Under the pieces are notes generated by a model that ran no database searches, was not told the DNA's origin, and saw only the letters and a program-made list of their open reading frames with translations. A stretch of DNA of 64,000 bases from an uncultured Victivallales bacterium (GTDB lineage: Bacteria; Verrucomicrobiota; Lentisphaeria; Victivallales; UBA1829): assembly GCA_944391115.1 (NCBI GenBank), contig CALXSJ010000006.1:62001-126000 (forward strand). Direction: 5' to 3'. Made by a program: the position numbers and the translations under genes. The first letter of the stretch is position 1, and every line of letters starts with the position of its first letter. Shown here one piece after another: positions 26,439 to 35,920 of the stretch.

Positions 26439-28874
26439 ATGAAAATGACGGGAAGTCTCATCATTCTGTTTGCGGCTTGTGTTCTCTCCGCCGCTGATAT
26501 CGTCAAGGACGGGAAGAGTCTGGCGACGATTCTTATCCCGAGGGAATCCCCCCGCACCGTTGTTTTTGCCGCGGGAGAGCTGCGGGAGCATCTGGAGAAA
26601 ATGACGGGGGCCGGCATCCCGCTGTCATGGAGCGATCCGGACCGGAGGAATCCTGCCTTTATTCTGGAGATCCGTCCGGAAAAGGAATGGAAGGGAAGGG
26701 AGTCCGCGCAGGCTTTCCGGATTGCGGAAACGGAAAAACCCGCTCCGCAGGTCAGGATCGCGGGCAATACCGGACTTGCGGTCGTTTACGGAGTTTACCG
26801 TTATCTGCACTCTCTGGGTGTCCGCTGGTTCGAGCCTGGAGCGGAGGGTTGTGAGATCCCGCGGAAGAAGACGATTGCCGTGAAGAAAGGTGTCAGAAGC
26901 GAATCTCCCGCAGTGCTTTCCCGCTGCATGGATTTTTCCAATATCTGGCAGGTGATTTATCCCGTGGCGGATCACCGGAAAGATCCGGACGGGTGGAAAA
27001 ATTTCCAGAAAACGGTTCATTATGAATATGATCTCTGGCTTCTCCGCAATCTGATGCATTTTGAACGCACCATTCACGATGAACATCTGTTCGATTTCAA
27101 CAGAAAACCTGGAATCAAGGGGCATTCTCTCTATCCGCATTGCGGGCTCAGCCCTGCCCTGTTCGCCAAGGAACCGGAACGCTTTGCCATGGTCACGCGG
27201 AATTACGTCAAACAGCGGATCTGGAAAGATGCCCAGCCATGTTTTACGAATGAGAAGAATATCCGGACCGCCATCCGGACCGCGGTGGACTATTATCGGA
27301 AAATGGAGAAATCAAAGGATCGGCGCAATACGGATCTGGATGAAATCATGGATGTTTCCATGGCGCTTGCGGACGGACCCGGGATCTGCGAATGCCCGGA
27401 ATGCCGGAAAGTCGGCGGGGACGGACCATACTGGAGAGACCGTCTTGTCTGGCATTTCATGAATCGCGTTGCAAAAGGGCTGCGGGAAGAGGTTCCCCAT
27501 GGAATGATCTCCCTGTTTGCCCCTTACCTGGAATTGAAGCGTCCGCCGGAAGGAGTCAGGATCGAACCGAATATTGTCGCGATAGCCTGCCGGACTCAGG
27601 CATGGCACAATACTCCGGACGCAGGGAAGACTGCTCCGTTTTCCCGGGAATATCTTGAAAATGTCAGGGCCACGCAGAAGGCCGGAGCGCAGATCGCCAC
27701 CTACGATTATATCTACTGGGGTGCGACACCGCAGACCATGGATGTCCTGGACGCCGTGAAATCTTATCAGCGAGACTGGAAGGTCTCCCGCCAGTATCAT
27801 CTGGAGGTCATGGAGCGCGGACCCCATGTTTATCCGTTCCTCTGGGCGATTGCGCAGAGTGTCTGGGACGGGAAACAGGATCCGAGAGAGCGCTTTGCCT
27901 ATTATCTTGAAAATTTCTACGGAAAGGAAAACGGCAGACTGCTCCTCAATCTTTTTCTTGCCATACAGAAAAACAGTCAAAAACTGAACCGCATTACATT
28001 CGGATGTCTGAATGCTCTCTCCGTCATGCTTCCGGATGAAATGAAAAAACAGTGGTGCTCAGCGCTGGCTGAGGCAGAACGGAATGCCACAGGAATCCAT
28101 GCCGCGCGCATGCGGCGTTTCCGTAAGGCATTTGAGTTCCAGATCAAACTGGGAGAGGCTTACCGGACTTATCTTGACGCATTGGTCAGCCGGACTCCGG
28201 AATCGGTCGGCCGATTCCGCCGGAAAGCGGAAGAGGCGCGGAGATTCTGGGATGCGGAAAAGCTTGAGTATACCTTTTACTCCAACTCCGCTGTCAGCGG
28301 AATCCGAATGCTGAAACGGCTTGAAACTGCAAAATTTGATCCTGTAGTCCCGGTTCCGCGCAAGCTGACGGACGAGGAGAGGTATCAGGAGGTTTTTTCC
28401 GGACTCGACACCCTGCCGCCGCGGTCCGCCGGGTTCCGCTTTCTTCCCGATGTCTGGAATTTCATGATTGATCTCCGGGATTCCGGGCTGGAAAACGGCT
28501 GGCACAAACCGGCGTTCGATGATTCGAAATGGTTTCCGCTTTCCTCATCCAATTTTATTGAGGAGCAGGGATTTCCTGAATTTGAAGGCCGCTTCTGGTA
28601 CCGTGTGAAGTTCACGGTGCCGCGAGAGTTCGAGGGGAAAAAGATCACACTCCGGATCGGCTCGCTGGATGATGACGGGGATATCTACATCAATGGGAAA
28701 CTGGCATTTTCCCGCACGGATGCTTCCGGCTGGGACAAATCTTTTGCATTCGACGCCACCGGATTCCTGTTCCCGGGAAAAGAGAATGTGATTGCGATTC
28801 GCGGATATGACAACATCGGAGCCGGCGGACTGTGGCGTCCCTCGGCAATTTATACTGGAGAAAACAGACAATGA
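26439..28874 (+). CDS. secreted DUF4838 glycosidase candidate with C-terminal galactose-binding-like domain
   Basis: This is an 811-residue exported protein with signal peptide [20 protein letters not shown]. An alpha-glucuronidase-like N-terminal domain follows ([40 protein letters not shown]). The DUF4838 core has the cluster CECPEC (Cys317, 319, 322). The C-terminal 150 residues form a sugar-binding jelly roll as in GH2 N-domains ([32 protein letters not shown]). ATG 26439 has AAGGAG six bases upstream; an earlier in-frame ATG would not give a signal peptide. Its stop lies 50 bases before the pseudopilin start. It is likely active on periplasmic or extracellular glycans. Confidence 0.87.
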   Translation: MKMTGSLIILFAACVLSAADIVKDGKSLATILIPRESPRTVVFAAGELREHLEKMTGAGIPLSWSDPDRRNPAFILEIRPEKEWKGRESAQAFRIAETEKPAPQVRIAGNTGLAVVYGVYRYLHSLGVRWFEPGAEGCEIPRKKTIAVKKGVRSESPAVLSRCMDFSNIWQVIYPVADHRKDPDGWKNFQKTVHYEYDLWLLRNLMHFERTIHDEHLFDFNRKPGIKGHSLYPHCGLSPALFAKEPERFAMVTRNYVKQRIWKDAQPCFTNEKNIRTAIRTAVDYYRKMEKSKDRRNTDLDEIMDVSMALADGPGICECPECRKVGGDGPYWRDRLVWHFMNRVAKGLREEVPHGMISLFAPYLELKRPPEGVRIEPNIVAIACRTQAWHNTPDAGKTAPFSREYLENVRATQKAGAQIATYDYIYWGATPQTMDVLDAVKSYQRDWKVSRQYHLEVMERGPHVYPFLWAIAQSVWDGKQDPRERFAYYLENFYGKENGRLLLNLFLAIQKNSQKLNRITFGCLNALSVMLPDEMKKQWCSALAEAERNATGIHAARMRRFRKAFEFQIKLGEAYRTYLDALVSRTPESVGRFRRKAEEARRFWDAEKLEYTFYSNSAVSGIRMLKRLETAKFDPVVPVPRKLTDEERYQEVFSGLDTLPPRSAGFRFLPDVWNFMIDLRDSGLENGWHKPAFDDSKWFPLSSSNFIEEQGFPEFEGRFWYRVKFTVPREFEGKKITLRIGSLDDDGDIYINGKLAFSRTDASGWDKSFAFDATGFLFPGKENVIAIRGYDNIGAGGLWRPSAIYTGENRQ

Positions 28875-28924
28875 ATGCAGATTGCCCGCTGCAGAGCAGA
28901 GAATGTCGGGAAAGGATGATTTGC

Positions 28925-29652
28925 ATGAATCCATTTGCGAGGCAGAATTTGCGGCAGCTCCGTGGGGAGGGGACCGGGAGATTCAGAGCAGAATTTACTC
29001 TGATAGAGCTCCTTGTAGTGATTGCGATCATTGCCATTCTTGCGGCCATGCTTCTGCCCGCTCTCGCCAGAGCGCGTGATGTCGCGCATCGGATCTCCTG
29101 TCTGTCCAGAGAACGTCAGATCGGCGCCATGATTCTGATGTATGCGGATTCCAGCAATATGCAGATCCCGCCGGCGCTGGATCAGTCGCCCGCAAGATAT
29201 GTCACCGGTTTTACGTGGATTTCCAAAATGCTGCATGCCAATGGTGACAAGCTCGTTTCCGATGGATGTGGAAGTACGGAGTACACGAACAAACTGTTTG
29301 AGTGTCCGAAGATCACGGAATGGCGTGCTCCCATCTACCGCTGGCTCTATAATGCCAAGCTTGGAGGAATGCAGGGGCCCGACGGGTCTCCGAACGAACC
29401 GTCGGGCCCCTGCATCGTCTGAAAAAAATATCCCGGACCTGCATCTTTCTGGAAGGTGTGACAAATCAGGGTTCTTTTACCAACGCATTGCAGCTCCAGC
29501 CGTATTATGAGTATAGAAGAGCGGAATACCGCCATGAAAACGGCGCGAATCTGTTGTATGCGGACGGCCATGCGAGTTATGAAAAACCGACAGCCGAGGG
29601 CATGAGCATCTCTCAGGTCGCGCGTCAGGATGTCTCAACAATGTATGAATAA
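28925..29652 (+). pseudogene. type II secretion-like pseudopilin, frameshifted within an inverted repeat
   Basis: The N-terminal half has leader [20 protein letters not shown], then [19 protein letters not shown] with Glu at +5, and stays open to a stop at 29420-29422. The C-terminal half continues in another frame from before 29407 ([17 protein letters not shown]) and ends with YRHENGANLLYADGH, a perfect H-x9-DG motif, at TAA 29650-29652. The PLHRLKKI stretch aligns with [10 protein letters not shown] of the pseudopilin at 36931, which confirms that the two halves are one gene. The break lies inside a 17-bp inverted repeat (29369-29415). ATG 28925 follows AAAGGA at eight bases; an ATG at 28871 overlaps the preceding stop. 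It may be a real lesion or a sequencing error. Confidence 0.78.
29369..29415. repeat. 17-bp perfect inverted repeat inside the pseudopilin gene
   Basis: The arms at 29369-29385 and 29399-29415 are exact complements with a 13-base loop and are very GC-rich (core CAGGGGCCCGACGG). The structure coincides with the frameshift in the pseudopilin gene. Such a stem is a known cause of polymerase slippage, both in cells and in sequencing. Confidence 0.9.
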
Positions 29653-29664
29653 GGATCTCACAGC

Positions 29665-32259
29665 ATGAAAAAAATCTGTTTCTGGTTTCTAGCTCTGTGT
29701 CCCGTGATTCTCTCCGCAGGAGAAAATTTCTTTGCAGACGGGAATACCGTATGGGCGGTTGATACGGAGAACTCTGCGCATGAGACGATCCGCTACGCGG
29801 AACGGGAGCTGAAGAATGCGTTGTTCAAAATATCCGGTGTGAAGTTTCCGTCGTCTGGAACGGCGGAACACAGGATCGTTCTGAAAGTGGACCCCGCCAT
29901 GCCGGCAGACCGGATCTCCATACGGACCCGGGACGGGAAACTGCTGCTTGCCGGCGGTTCCGAACGCTCCGTACTCTATGCGGTATACACATTTCTCCAG
30001 AAATATCTGGGTGTCCGCTGGCTTTGGCCGGGAGCATCGGGGGAATTCATGCCGCGCAAGGATCGATGGACTCTTCCGGAGATCAATTTTTCCTATCAGC
30101 CGCCAATCAAATACCGTGCTCTGCATCAGACCGGAGACGCTCCGGCGGACAAAGAGGGTTTCCGTGACTGGATGGCCCGGAATTTTTCCACAAATCACTG
30201 GAATGGCGTGAAAAATGACAGAAAAGACAGGGCGCGCGGATTCTATGTCGCCTGGGGTGCCCATGCGGCATGCGTCCCCCAGAGATATTTCAGGCAGCAT
30301 CCGGAATATTTCGCCTTGACCAACGGGATCCGCCATAATATGCAGTTCTGCTTTTCGAACCCGGATGCAATCAAACTGGCGGCAAAAGAGATTGCAGGAG
30401 ATCTCCGGTTACGGAAACCGGAAATCGTGATGCTATTCCCGTCGGACAACCATCAGCTTTGCGAATGTTCCTCATGTTCCGCCATGAAAGGATCGGACAA
30501 ATGGTTCCGCTGTTTCGACAGTCTTGTGAAAATTCTGAAAAAAAGATTTCCAAAAGTGGAATTTCTGAGCTGCGCCTACATGGGATTCATGGATCCTCCC
30601 TCCAGACTGCCTCAGGACTCGCCGTTCACGATACTGACGACATACCGGCGCTGCAATCTCCATAAACTGGATTCCGACTGCCCTCACAATCAGCGGGAAG
30701 CGGCATGGATCAGAGAGTGGGCGAACAAGGGAACCTCCATCGGATTTTACAATTACGAGTTCTGCATATTTCATTGGAAAGAAGGACTTCTGACCCCATT
30801 TTATTCCCTGATCGACGAGAATCTGAAAATGGCGGCGCGCCTGAAGAGTCCGCTTGTGACGACGGAAGTCTGGCAGGGCGGTCCGAAACAGGCGCTTCGT
30901 GACGTGGCATATATGAAAAACCGTCTTGCCGTCTATCTCTATGCCCAGCTGATGTGGAATCCCTCCGCAGACTGCGACGCCCTGATCCGCGACTGGTGCC
31001 AAACGGTTTACGGCAAAGGTGCCGATCCGCTCTACCGCTATTTCAAGCGCATTGACAAACAGTGGACCTCCATGAAAATCCACTGCGGGATTGGAGAATT
31101 TCCTTCCAGATTTGCTGACAGTTTTGTCACTCCGGAACTTTATGCGGAGGTCCGATCCCTTTTTCTTGAAGCGGACCGGCTGAACGGTGGAAAAACCGAT
31201 GCGGTGGAATATGAAAAATATCTGTTCGGACAATGGATGCGCATTGCGCCTCCGAAACCGGGAACCATTCTGTCCCGCATCAAAGACGAAACTTCGCAGG
31301 GCAACCGGATCGGCCGTCTCCCCGTTCGTGCGGCATGGAATGAAAAGAACCTGTTTTTCCACGGGGTGAAACTTCCGTTCGAAGCGGAGATTACTCCGTT
31401 GTTTGCGGAAAAACCTTTCCGCTTCTCCGTTGACGGGAACGGAAAGCGGAGTTCCTCGCCCGCATCTCCCTCGCAATGGTCATGGAACAAAACAAGTGTT
31501 TCCATTCCTGTTTCGATTTTTAACGCCCTGCCGGAGCCCGGATTCTACTGGGGACTCCGCATCCGCAGCGGAGGTCAGGCATGGCCGGCGGATAAAAATT
31601 CTCCCGGATCCATGATTTTTTTCAACAGGGAGAAGGAGGACCGGACAATTCTCTGGAGCAAGGGCGAGAGCCGCTATGACAAGGCCATGGCAAAACAGTT
31701 TGCCGAAATGGGATGGAACTTCGATTTCGCAACCAGGGAACAGATGGAATCCGGGAATCACTCCGTCTATGTCTTCTGCACTGACAAGTGCGAGGGGGGA
31801 TTCGCCCCTGAAATGTGGCCGAAGATCTGGGAGAAAGTCAGAAACGGCGCAATGCTTGTCATACAGCCTCTCCGGCTGGATTTCAAAAAGATCACCGATG
31901 ACGAAACTCTGCTCTTCCGTATCCATGGAATCGGGAAGACTCTGCTGAGCGACCGCAAACCGGAGTATCTGCGGGGCGACTGGCTGAAGAACCCGTTCAA
32001 TCTTCAGAGGGAATTCAACCTCTGCATCACCCCAGCCTATACGGCGGTGCCTCAGCGGCCGGACGCATGGCAGATTCTCGCGAATCAGCCGAAAAGCTCC
32101 AGGGAGAAAAAGACGCGCGAACCATTCATTCTCTTCCGGCCTTACGGCAAGGGGTTTGTCGTGGTGTTCTGCACTCTGAATTACGGAGCCTTTTCACCGG
32201 CGGTTCTGATCGGAAACCTGTATGAAAACAGGGAGGCGCTCCGCGGAAAAAGTCTCTGA
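29665..32259 (+). CDS. secreted DUF4838 glycosidase candidate with C-terminal ThuA/amidotransferase-like domain
   Basis: This is an 864-residue exported protein with signal peptide MKKICFWFLALCPVILSAGE. The GH67-like N-terminal domain includes RYAERELKNALFKISGVKFP and YAVYTFLQKYLGVRWLWPGA. The DUF4838 core has CECSSC (Cys266, 268, 271). Residues about 659-864 form a separate alpha/beta domain (RTILWSKGESRYDKAMAKQF ... FILFRPYGKGFVVV ... NLYENREALRGKSL). That domain is paralogous to the whole next gene and looks like a ThuA/class I amidotransferase fold. The gene follows the pseudopilin after 12 bases and continues the operon. Its probable role is degradation of an extracytoplasmic glycan. Confidence 0.85.
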   Translation: MKKICFWFLALCPVILSAGENFFADGNTVWAVDTENSAHETIRYAERELKNALFKISGVKFPSSGTAEHRIVLKVDPAMPADRISIRTRDGKLLLAGGSERSVLYAVYTFLQKYLGVRWLWPGASGEFMPRKDRWTLPEINFSYQPPIKYRALHQTGDAPADKEGFRDWMARNFSTNHWNGVKNDRKDRARGFYVAWGAHAACVPQRYFRQHPEYFALTNGIRHNMQFCFSNPDAIKLAAKEIAGDLRLRKPEIVMLFPSDNHQLCECSSCSAMKGSDKWFRCFDSLVKILKKRFPKVEFLSCAYMGFMDPPSRLPQDSPFTILTTYRRCNLHKLDSDCPHNQREAAWIREWANKGTSIGFYNYEFCIFHWKEGLLTPFYSLIDENLKMAARLKSPLVTTEVWQGGPKQALRDVAYMKNRLAVYLYAQLMWNPSADCDALIRDWCQTVYGKGADPLYRYFKRIDKQWTSMKIHCGIGEFPSRFADSFVTPELYAEVRSLFLEADRLNGGKTDAVEYEKYLFGQWMRIAPPKPGTILSRIKDETSQGNRIGRLPVRAAWNEKNLFFHGVKLPFEAEITPLFAEKPFRFSVDGNGKRSSSPASPSQWSWNKTSVSIPVSIFNALPEPGFYWGLRIRSGGQAWPADKNSPGSMIFFNREKEDRTILWSKGESRYDKAMAKQFAEMGWNFDFATREQMESGNHSVYVFCTDKCEGGFAPEMWPKIWEKVRNGAMLVIQPLRLDFKKITDDETLLFRIHGIGKTLLSDRKPEYLRGDWLKNPFNLQREFNLCITPAYTAVPQRPDAWQILANQPKSSREKKTREPFILFRPYGKGFVVVFCTLNYGAFSPAVLIGNLYENREALRGKSL

Positions 32260-32358
32260 GAATTATAACATGAAACATGGATGTTTGGAACCGGAGAAAC
32301 AAGGAAACGGTTCTGCTTACAGCAATTATCACGAAAAAAAATGGGAAAGGATTCAGAC

Positions 32359-33090
32359 ATGAAAAACAAACTTTCACTTGCGTGTCTCATTTGTGCCGGG
32401 GCATTGACTTTTGGCGGCAGCGCATTCGCACAGGAACAGACCGGCGCTGCCGGAAAGAGCGTGCTTTTCGTGGAGAACGAGGCAAAGTGGGCAAAGGGCA
32501 ATACCCCTCAGATTAAAAAGCAGCTGGAAGAGGCCGGCTGGAAATTTGAGCTTGCGACTCCGGAGCGCATCATGAAGGAAAACCATCCTGTTTATCTCTT
32601 CAGTTTTGCCAGCCTGGATTTGCAGAAAGGACGATACTGCGATATATGGGAAACTCTCTGGAACAAGGTGAAAGCCGGAGCTGTGGTTGTTTTTCAGCCC
32701 ATCAATCATTTCAGTTTCGTGAAGATTTCCGAAGATGAAACACTGGATCTCCGTGTCCGCGGGATTGAAAAAACCGATCCGAAAGACCGGACGGCGGCCT
32801 ATCTTCCGGGGGATTGGCTGAAAAAACCATGTGATCTTGAAAAGGAATTCAAAAAGTGCATGACCCCTGCCTATGTGGCAATTCCGGACAGTCCGGAAGT
32901 GTGGCAGGTCCTCGCGACTCAGCCGAGAAGTTCGGAAGAGAAAAATGTGCGTGATCCCTTCATCCTGTTTCGTCCTTACGGAAAAGGCTTTATTGTGGTC
33001 ATGGGGCCTACGAATCATTCGTTTTCCATCGGTGTCTTTCTCACAAATCTGTATGAAAACCGGGATGCTCTCCGCGGAAAAAGTCTTTAA
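32359..33090 (+). CDS. secreted stand-alone copy of the preceding protein's C-terminal domain
   Basis: This 243-residue protein has signal peptide MKNKLSLACLICAGALTFGG, likely cut after AFA. The mature part aligns along its whole length with residues about 659-864 of the preceding DUF4838 protein: LPGDWLKKPCDLEKEFKKCM, DPFILFRPYGKGFIVV and the identical ending NLYENRDALRGKSL against NLYENREALRGKSL. The pattern of strands (KSVLFVENEAKW; VKAGAVVVFQP) suggests a ThuA-like/class I amidotransferase fold without an obvious catalytic Cys. The function is unknown. ATG 32359 has AAAGGA eight bases upstream. It lies in the same operon, between the DUF4838 gene and the GH32-like gene. Confidence 0.75.
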   Translation: MKNKLSLACLICAGALTFGGSAFAQEQTGAAGKSVLFVENEAKWAKGNTPQIKKQLEEAGWKFELATPERIMKENHPVYLFSFASLDLQKGRYCDIWETLWNKVKAGAVVVFQPINHFSFVKISEDETLDLRVRGIEKTDPKDRTAAYLPGDWLKKPCDLEKEFKKCMTPAYVAIPDSPEVWQVLATQPRSSEEKNVRDPFILFRPYGKGFIVVMGPTNHSFSIGVFLTNLYENRDALRGKSL

Positions 33091-33117
33091 TCAGATGTTC
33101 TGTCAATGGAAGAAAAC

Positions 33118-34425
33118 ATGAATCACTGGAAACCGAACGGGAATTTTTTTGTCGGAGACTGCATGCCTTTCTTCAGGGACGGAGTCTTTCATCTGTATTA
33201 TCTCCTGGATGTCGGGCATCACAATCATCCGGTGGTCGGGCATCTCGGCGGACACCAGTTCGCCCATGCCGTGAGCACGGATCTGGTCCACTGGACGCAT
33301 CTGCCGATCGCCCTGGGACTGGATTTCAAAAACGGCGAATGCAGCAACTGCACGGGATCCATGCTGGAATACCGGGGAAGGATCTTCGCGTTCTACGCTC
33401 TGCGCTCCCGGAGCTTTTCCGGGGAGGAGCTCCGCATTGCCGTCAGTGACGACGGTGGAACTTCCTTTGTCAGATGGGATCTTCCGGAACTTCCCGTCCC
33501 GTCGGAGAGCTGCGGCAACTTCCGCGATCCCAAGGCTTTCATCGGCCCGGACGGACGGGTTCATCTTCTGATCTCGTCCGGAGCTCTGGAGTCCGGCGGT
33601 GACACTCCCGTCCGGATCGGCGAAGTCCTGCATTTTTCCACGGACGATCTGATTCATTACCGCCGCGAGGAATCATTCCTGCGCTCCCTGTTCATTCCGG
33701 AATGCTGCGACTATTTCCAGTGGGAGGGTCTTTATTACTTTACCTACAACTCCAGATGGGAAACCAGCGTGCGCTGTTCGGAACATCCCCTTGGGCCGTG
33801 GAGAATTCCCTCCATGGACATCCCAGCGTCCCGCTACTGCTGCGTGATGAAAACCGCGCCGTGGAAGGACGGGCGGAGGATCGGCGTCGGCTGGGTCCCG
33901 ACCTGGGAGAACGGCCCGCTTTTCGGAGGGCGGACCGTTTTCCGAGAACTGGTCCGGGAACGGGACGGTTCCATCGGGACCGCGTTTGTCGAGGAGATGA
34001 TTCCGCGGAATCCCCTCCTTGCGCTTGAACGCGTCCTTTTGAAAGGCTCCTGCGGAATCTCCGTGCGCCAGATCGGCGTGTTTCCCCATTCTTTCCGTCT
34101 GGACGGCTCCATCCGCTTCCGGCCGGGAACGGCGGAATTCGGCATGATCGTCATGGATCAGGAGCAGATTTACCGGCGTTTCATTTCCTTCGATCCGCAG
34201 TCGGGGATCGTCGAACTGGATGATTCCACAAGAATCCGGCAGGTGAAGATGGACGGCGGAGAAGTCTCCTTCCGCCTTGTCCGGACGGCGGATGTGCTCG
34301 ACCTGGAAATCAATGGAAGGCGGACCGTGGTATCGTCCCATCTGGATTTCCCGGAGAGCAGCGTGGCGCTCTATGTCCGGGACGGGGAGGCGGATTTCAG
34401 CGGTCTGAAATCATTTGTGTGTTAG
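33118..34425 (+). CDS. GH32-family-like glycoside hydrolase
   Basis: This is a 435-residue five-bladed beta-propeller enzyme of the GH32 type. The motifs appear in order: HWKPNGNFFVGDCMPFFRDG at the N-terminus, with the Asp of GDCMPF in the nucleophile place; FRDPKAFIG, the RDP motif; and IPECCDYF, the EC motif with the acid/base Glu. A C-terminal beta-sandwich follows. No signal peptide is visible, so it is probably cytoplasmic. GH32 enzymes act on fructosides, but this subgroup with the GD-x-MPF variant is poorly characterised. ATG 33118 follows GGAAG at five bases; ATG 33106 has no site. The kinase gene begins four bases after its stop. Confidence 0.8.
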   Translation: MNHWKPNGNFFVGDCMPFFRDGVFHLYYLLDVGHHNHPVVGHLGGHQFAHAVSTDLVHWTHLPIALGLDFKNGECSNCTGSMLEYRGRIFAFYALRSRSFSGEELRIAVSDDGGTSFVRWDLPELPVPSESCGNFRDPKAFIGPDGRVHLLISSGALESGGDTPVRIGEVLHFSTDDLIHYRREESFLRSLFIPECCDYFQWEGLYYFTYNSRWETSVRCSEHPLGPWRIPSMDIPASRYCCVMKTAPWKDGRRIGVGWVPTWENGPLFGGRTVFRELVRERDGSIGTAFVEEMIPRNPLLALERVLLKGSCGISVRQIGVFPHSFRLDGSIRFRPGTAEFGMIVMDQEQIYRRFISFDPQSGIVELDDSTRIRQVKMDGGEVSFRLVRTADVLDLEINGRRTVVSSHLDFPESSVALYVRDGEADFSGLKSFVC

Positions 34426-34429
34426 AATC

Positions 34430-35755
34430 ATGTACGTGCTGGGGCTGGATATCGGAACGACAAAAAGCGCGGCTGTGCTGCTCGAACGGAAAAGCGGTTG
34501 CCCGGCTGCGTTTTCTTCGCAGGCGAACGGCGCGGGAACGGGACGGCAGTCCGTCCCCGCGATTCTGGAATCTCTTGCGGAGGCCGTGCGCGGACTTCCG
34601 GAGGAAAAACGGCGGCGGGTCGGACTGATCGGAATCACGGGACAGATGCACGGCGTCGTCTGCTGGGGCGGGAAACGGAATCCGGTATTTGAAAACTGGC
34701 AGAGCACGCTGGCGGCGGAGTCCGGAGTCCTTGAGAACGTGCGCCGTCTGCCGGGATGTGAGGCGCTCTGCGGCGGATACGGATTCGCGACACTGGCGGT
34801 TCCCGGTTTCTGCAAGGGGTTTCTGCATGCCGGGACCGTCATGGATTATCTCGGTGCGCAGCTGACCGGGACGGAACGCTCCGTCATGGAATGTTCGAAC
34901 GCCGCCTCCTGGGGCTTGTGGGATTTCTCCGTGTCCGGCTGGGACCGGAAGGCGGTGGCGCATTTGGGGATTCCGCCGGGACTTCTCCCGCGTCCCGTCG
35001 CCGGCGGATTTCCGCTTGGCGGAGTCTGTCCGGAATGGGCGCGCCGCCTGGGAATTCCGGAAGGAGCCCGCGTCATGGTTCCGATCGGAGACAATCCGGC
35101 GGCGGTCATCGGAAGCGGCGGTTCGCCGGAAACCGATCTTTTCCTGACAGTCGGGACCGGCGCGCAGCTGGCGTTTCACTCCGCCCGCCCGGAAGAGATG
35201 CGCCGCCCCGGGATGTTTGAACGGCGTCCATTTCCTGCGGGAGGGAGTCTTTTTGTCGGGGCCGTGCTCTGCGGCGGAAAAGCCGTGGAAATTCTCGCCC
35301 GCTTTCTGGCGGATGTGCTGAGACACTTTTCCGCGGACATCCCGATGGAGGAGATCTACCGGAAAATTGCCGGGTGCGGCACTGTTCCGGCCGCGGCTCC
35401 TCTGCGGGTCTCAACCCGTTTCATGGGAGAGCGGGCCGCTCCCGCACTCCGGGGGGAAATCCATAATATCTGTGTGGAGAACTTATCCTTTCAGGAACTC
35501 TGCCGCGCATGGCATGCCGGACTCCTGGACTCCCTGCTGGACGGCCTGCCGCCGGAGATCGCCCGTTCCCGCCGCCGGATTGTCGTGAATGGAAATGCGG
35601 TCCGGAAATCCCCCCTGATGCTCCGGCTGCTGCGGGAACGGATGCCGGAACACGAAATCCTGCTGCCCGATACACGGGAGGAAGCCGCATGCGGCGCGGC
35701 GCTTTACGCCATGCGGAGCGGAAAGCGGAAGTGCCCCGTAAACTTTCCATGGTGA
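34430..35755 (+). CDS. FGGY-family carbohydrate kinase
   Basis: This 441-residue kinase phosphorylates a sugar or ketose in the cytoplasm. The N-terminal phosphate-binding loop is LGLDIGTTKSAAVLLE, and GITGQMHGVVCWGG matches the xylulokinase/sedoheptulokinase signature. The likely catalytic Asp lies in VMVPIGDNPAAVIGSGG, and GTGAQLAFH and RFMGERAAP are typical of the C-terminal half. The start at 34430 lies four bases after the preceding stop, without a strong ribosome binding site, suggesting coupling. As the last gene of the AraC-linked operon it probably traps the sugar released by the GH32-like enzyme. Substrate unknown. Confidence 0.86.
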   Translation: MYVLGLDIGTTKSAAVLLERKSGCPAAFSSQANGAGTGRQSVPAILESLAEAVRGLPEEKRRRVGLIGITGQMHGVVCWGGKRNPVFENWQSTLAAESGVLENVRRLPGCEALCGGYGFATLAVPGFCKGFLHAGTVMDYLGAQLTGTERSVMECSNAASWGLWDFSVSGWDRKAVAHLGIPPGLLPRPVAGGFPLGGVCPEWARRLGIPEGARVMVPIGDNPAAVIGSGGSPETDLFLTVGTGAQLAFHSARPEEMRRPGMFERRPFPAGGSLFVGAVLCGGKAVEILARFLADVLRHFSADIPMEEIYRKIAGCGTVPAAAPLRVSTRFMGERAAPALRGEIHNICVENLSFQELCRAWHAGLLDSLLDGLPPEIARSRRRIVVNGNAVRKSPLMLRLLRERMPEHEILLPDTREEAACGAALYAMRSGKRKCPVNFPW

Positions 35756-35867
35756 ATTTCCTCTCCCGTACTTCTCCGTCCGCCCGGCATTGCCTGCATT
35801 CCTTGCGGTGAACGGAGACATTTTCCGGAAAAATACGGAAAATCTTTTCCTTGGCGCTTGCAATACT

Positions 35868-35899
35868 GATTTATACGAGTATGGTATCTCGTGTAAATC
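35868..35899. promoter_or_regulatory. 12-bp inverted repeat, probable LacI-type operator
   Basis: GATTTATACGAG and CTCGTGTAAATC, 11 of 12 positions complementary, are separated by eight bases and end 22 bases before the LacI-family gene. They overlap a plausible promoter (TTGCAA at 35858-35863 and TATGGT at 35880-35885, 16-base spacer). Autoregulation by the LacI protein is the simplest reading. Confidence 0.65.
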
Positions 35900-35920
35900 A
35901 AAAGGCCGGGATGTTTTTCC

